Source of the DNA: Desulfitobacterium sp.
GTDB taxonomy: Bacteria; Bacillota; Desulfitobacteriia; Desulfitobacteriales; Desulfitobacteriaceae
Direction of reading: 5' to 3'
Length of the DNA stretch: 6,528 bases
Assembly (NCBI GenBank): GCA_012799495.1
Contig: JAAZLD010000204.1
Span: 1 to 6,528, forward strand
Shown: in pieces, positions 5,831-6,528 of the stretch
How positions within the stretch are numbered: position 1 is the first letter of the stretch
Layout of the letters: the number at the start of each line of letters is the position of its first letter
Made by a program: the position numbers and the translations under genes
Notes under the pieces: model-generated
What the model was told of the DNA's origin: nothing
Databases searched by the model: none
What the model saw: the letters and a program-made list of their open reading frames with translations, nothing else

Positions 5831-5871
5831 TTTAATTCCTCCTAATAACCCTTAATATTTCTCTTTACTAT

Positions 5872-5887
5872 TATTGGACAACCAATA
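5872..5887. repeat. Small dyad between the divergent thioesterase and DUF896 genes
   Basis: TATTGG and CCAATA are 6-bp arms around ACAA. The dyad overlaps the candidate -35 of the plus-strand gene and lies in the leader/promoter region of the thioesterase, so a bound regulator could affect both directions. The repeat is short, and no regulator family is recognised from it. Confidence 0.5.
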
Positions 5888-5903
5888 CCCTGTGTAATAT
5901 TAT
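5874..5903 (+). promoter_or_regulatory. Candidate promoter for the DUF896 gene
   Basis: TTGGAC (5874-5879) and TATTAT (5898-5903) are 18 bases apart. The -10 matches consensus at five of six positions and the -35 at only three. On the opposite strand the same AT-rich block contains TATAAT (5904-5899), a possible -10 for the thioesterase, but without a recognisable -35. No LexA-type box is visible, although YnzC relatives are often next to SOS genes. Confidence 0.5.
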
Positions 5904-5951
5904 ATATAAAAATACCAATAAATAAATGATTATGTAAAAGGAGATTAATAA

Positions 5952-6122
5952 ATGGAGATTAATTTGTTAATAGAGAGAATCAATGAACTCTACCGAAAAC
6001 AAAAAACTATTGGTTTAGAAGAATGGGAAAAGGCAGAGCAAGAATCATTACGACAAGAGTATTTATGCTTTATCCGAGGTCAGGTAAGAGATACTCTTGA
6101 TAGGGTAAAAATCGAAAAGTAG
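5952..6122 (+). CDS. DUF896 / UPF0291 (YnzC-like) small cytoplasmic protein
   Basis: A 56-aa protein recognised as the DUF896 (YnzC) family, a helical-hairpin protein of Bacillota whose molecular function is not established; in Bacillus the gene is in an SOS-induced cluster with yneA. Seen: the family pattern of N-terminal helix LLIERINELYRKQKTIGL, then EEWEKAEQESLRQEYL, then IRGQVRDTLDRV. This matches the usual INELxxKxKxxGLTxxExxEQxxLRxxYLxxIRGxxRxxL order. AAAAGGAG sits 8 bases before the ATG. The length is slightly below the usual 60-77 aa because the C-terminal tail is short. The neighbours here are not lexA or yneA, and no LexA box is seen upstream, so SOS control is not supported in this genome. 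The next plus-strand gene starts 103 bp later. Confidence 0.5.
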   Translation: MEINLLIERINELYRKQKTIGLEEWEKAEQESLRQEYLCFIRGQVRDTLDRVKIEK

Positions 6123-6153
6123 TTTAGTACTACAACCTTCATTCTCCTCATTC

Positions 6154-6195
6154 ATGTATTTTTAATCTAGATGAATACATACTAAAACTAGATTA
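6154..6195 (+). repeat. Two interleaved inverted repeats upstream of the 75-aa gene
   Basis: Repeat A pairs ATGTATT (6154-6160) with AATACAT (6174-6180). Repeat B pairs TAATCTAG (6163-6170) with CTAGATTA (6188-6195). The left arm of B lies inside the loop of A, and the right arm of A inside the loop of B, so as RNA they would form a pseudoknot or two alternative hairpins; as DNA they could be overlapping operators. They end 15 bases before the ribosome binding site. There is no T-run after B typical of an attenuator. Confidence 0.5.
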
Positions 6196-6225
6196 TAAAT
6201 ATTTTTATATAAGGAGGAGGTTATT

Positions 6226-6453
6226 TTGCCGGAACGTATTATGAAATATGGTGGAGTAAAATTCCGAAACCTTGTGCCTCCCGTGAAAATCAATCGCTAT
6301 GTAAATAAGTTACCTCCAAACAAAAAGGACTCCCTTTTTGAAGTAGCTCATGAACTTGTAGATGCCGGTATGATTGAAGTCTTGGATGATCGGGAACATA
6401 GTACTATTGATAAGGATACAGTAGATGTCCAGATCCCAAATGCGAAAGAATAG
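6226..6453 (+). CDS. Hypothetical protein, 75 aa, TTG start
   Basis: Not recognised. It starts at TTG, with AAGGAGGAGG ending 5 bases upstream, one of the strongest ribosome sites in the window. A later in-frame ATG at 6241 has only weak complementarity and would remove five residues. The N-terminal half is basic (KYGGVKFRN, PPVKINRYVNKLPPNKK); the middle is a likely amphipathic helix (DSLFEVAHELVDAGMIEVL); the C-terminus is acidic (DDREHSTIDKDTVDVQIP). No signal peptide, membrane segment or cysteine is present. The charge split could suit a small nucleic-acid-binding or adaptor protein, but that is only a guess. It is followed 12 bases later by a strong terminator, so it ends its transcript; co-transcription with the DUF896 gene 103 bp upstream is possible. 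Confidence 0.5.
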   Translation: MPERIMKYGGVKFRNLVPPVKINRYVNKLPPNKKDSLFEVAHELVDAGMIEVLDDREHSTIDKDTVDVQIPNAKE

Positions 6454-6465
6454 AATAAGTATACT

Positions 6466-6516
6466 AAAGAGCTGTCCCCCTACCATTTTTACTGGTTAGA
6501 GGAACAGCTCTTTTTT
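6466..6516 (+). terminator. Rho-independent terminator after the 75-aa gene
   Basis: AAAGAGCTGT (6466-6475) pairs perfectly with ACAGCTCTTT (6504-6513). The stem continues inward with CC/GG and TACCA/TGGTTA pairing broken by a few mismatches. Six Ts follow the GC part of the stem (6511-6516). It is a strong intrinsic terminator for the plus-strand genes. Confidence 0.5.
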
Positions 6517-6528
6517 ATTAAATTCTTA

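Noticed and set aside
5831..5951. Search for a LexA (SOS) box upstream of the DUF896 gene
   Set aside because: No GAAC-N4-GTTC-like sequence is present in the divergent spacer.

Overview
The window looks like chromosomal DNA of an anaerobic, low-GC Bacillota, most likely a Clostridia member of the Peptococcaceae/Desulfitobacteriaceae type. The reasons are strong AGGAGG-type ribosome binding sites before nearly every gene, frequent TTG starts, AT-rich spacers with rho-independent terminators, a DegV protein, a YnzC-type (DUF896) small protein, and a Tat-exported membrane-bound [NiFe] hydrogenase. The species cannot be named from this sequence.

Layout, left to right. Positions 1-1473 (minus) hold the large subunit of a group 1-type [NiFe] hydrogenase; its last residues, including the second pair of metal-binding cysteines, lie beyond the left edge. 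Its small subunit (1477-2565, minus) is immediately upstream. A 327-bp spacer (2566-2892) follows, with the terminator of the next gene, a perfect 14-bp inverted repeat and repeats in the hydrogenase leader. Positions 2893-5010 (minus) carry a degV-dac pair: a DegV fatty-acid-binding protein and a D-alanyl-D-alanine carboxypeptidase. A strong terminator (5085-5111) separates them from an unannotated-looking 46-aa protein (5129-5269, minus) and a 4HBT thioesterase (5402-5830, minus). From 5952 the direction flips to plus: a 56-aa DUF896 protein, a 75-aa unknown protein starting with TTG, and a terminator at 6466-6516.

How the genes work together: the two hydrogenase subunits form one exported enzyme that splits H2 at the outer face of the membrane and should pass electrons to a membrane partner probably encoded left of the window. 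degV and dac are 12 bp apart and are probably co-transcribed. The other genes are housekeeping or unknown. I see no transposase, CRISPR array, phage gene, tRNA or rRNA.

There is no clear new multi-gene system here. The points worth a second look are the hydrogenase small subunit, which has a cysteine where the classical enzyme has the proline that goes with a [3Fe-4S] medial cluster; two well-formed inverted repeats in promoter/leader regions; two small unrecognised proteins; and a possible 27-aa hydrophobic micro-ORF whose ribosome binding site lies in a hairpin.
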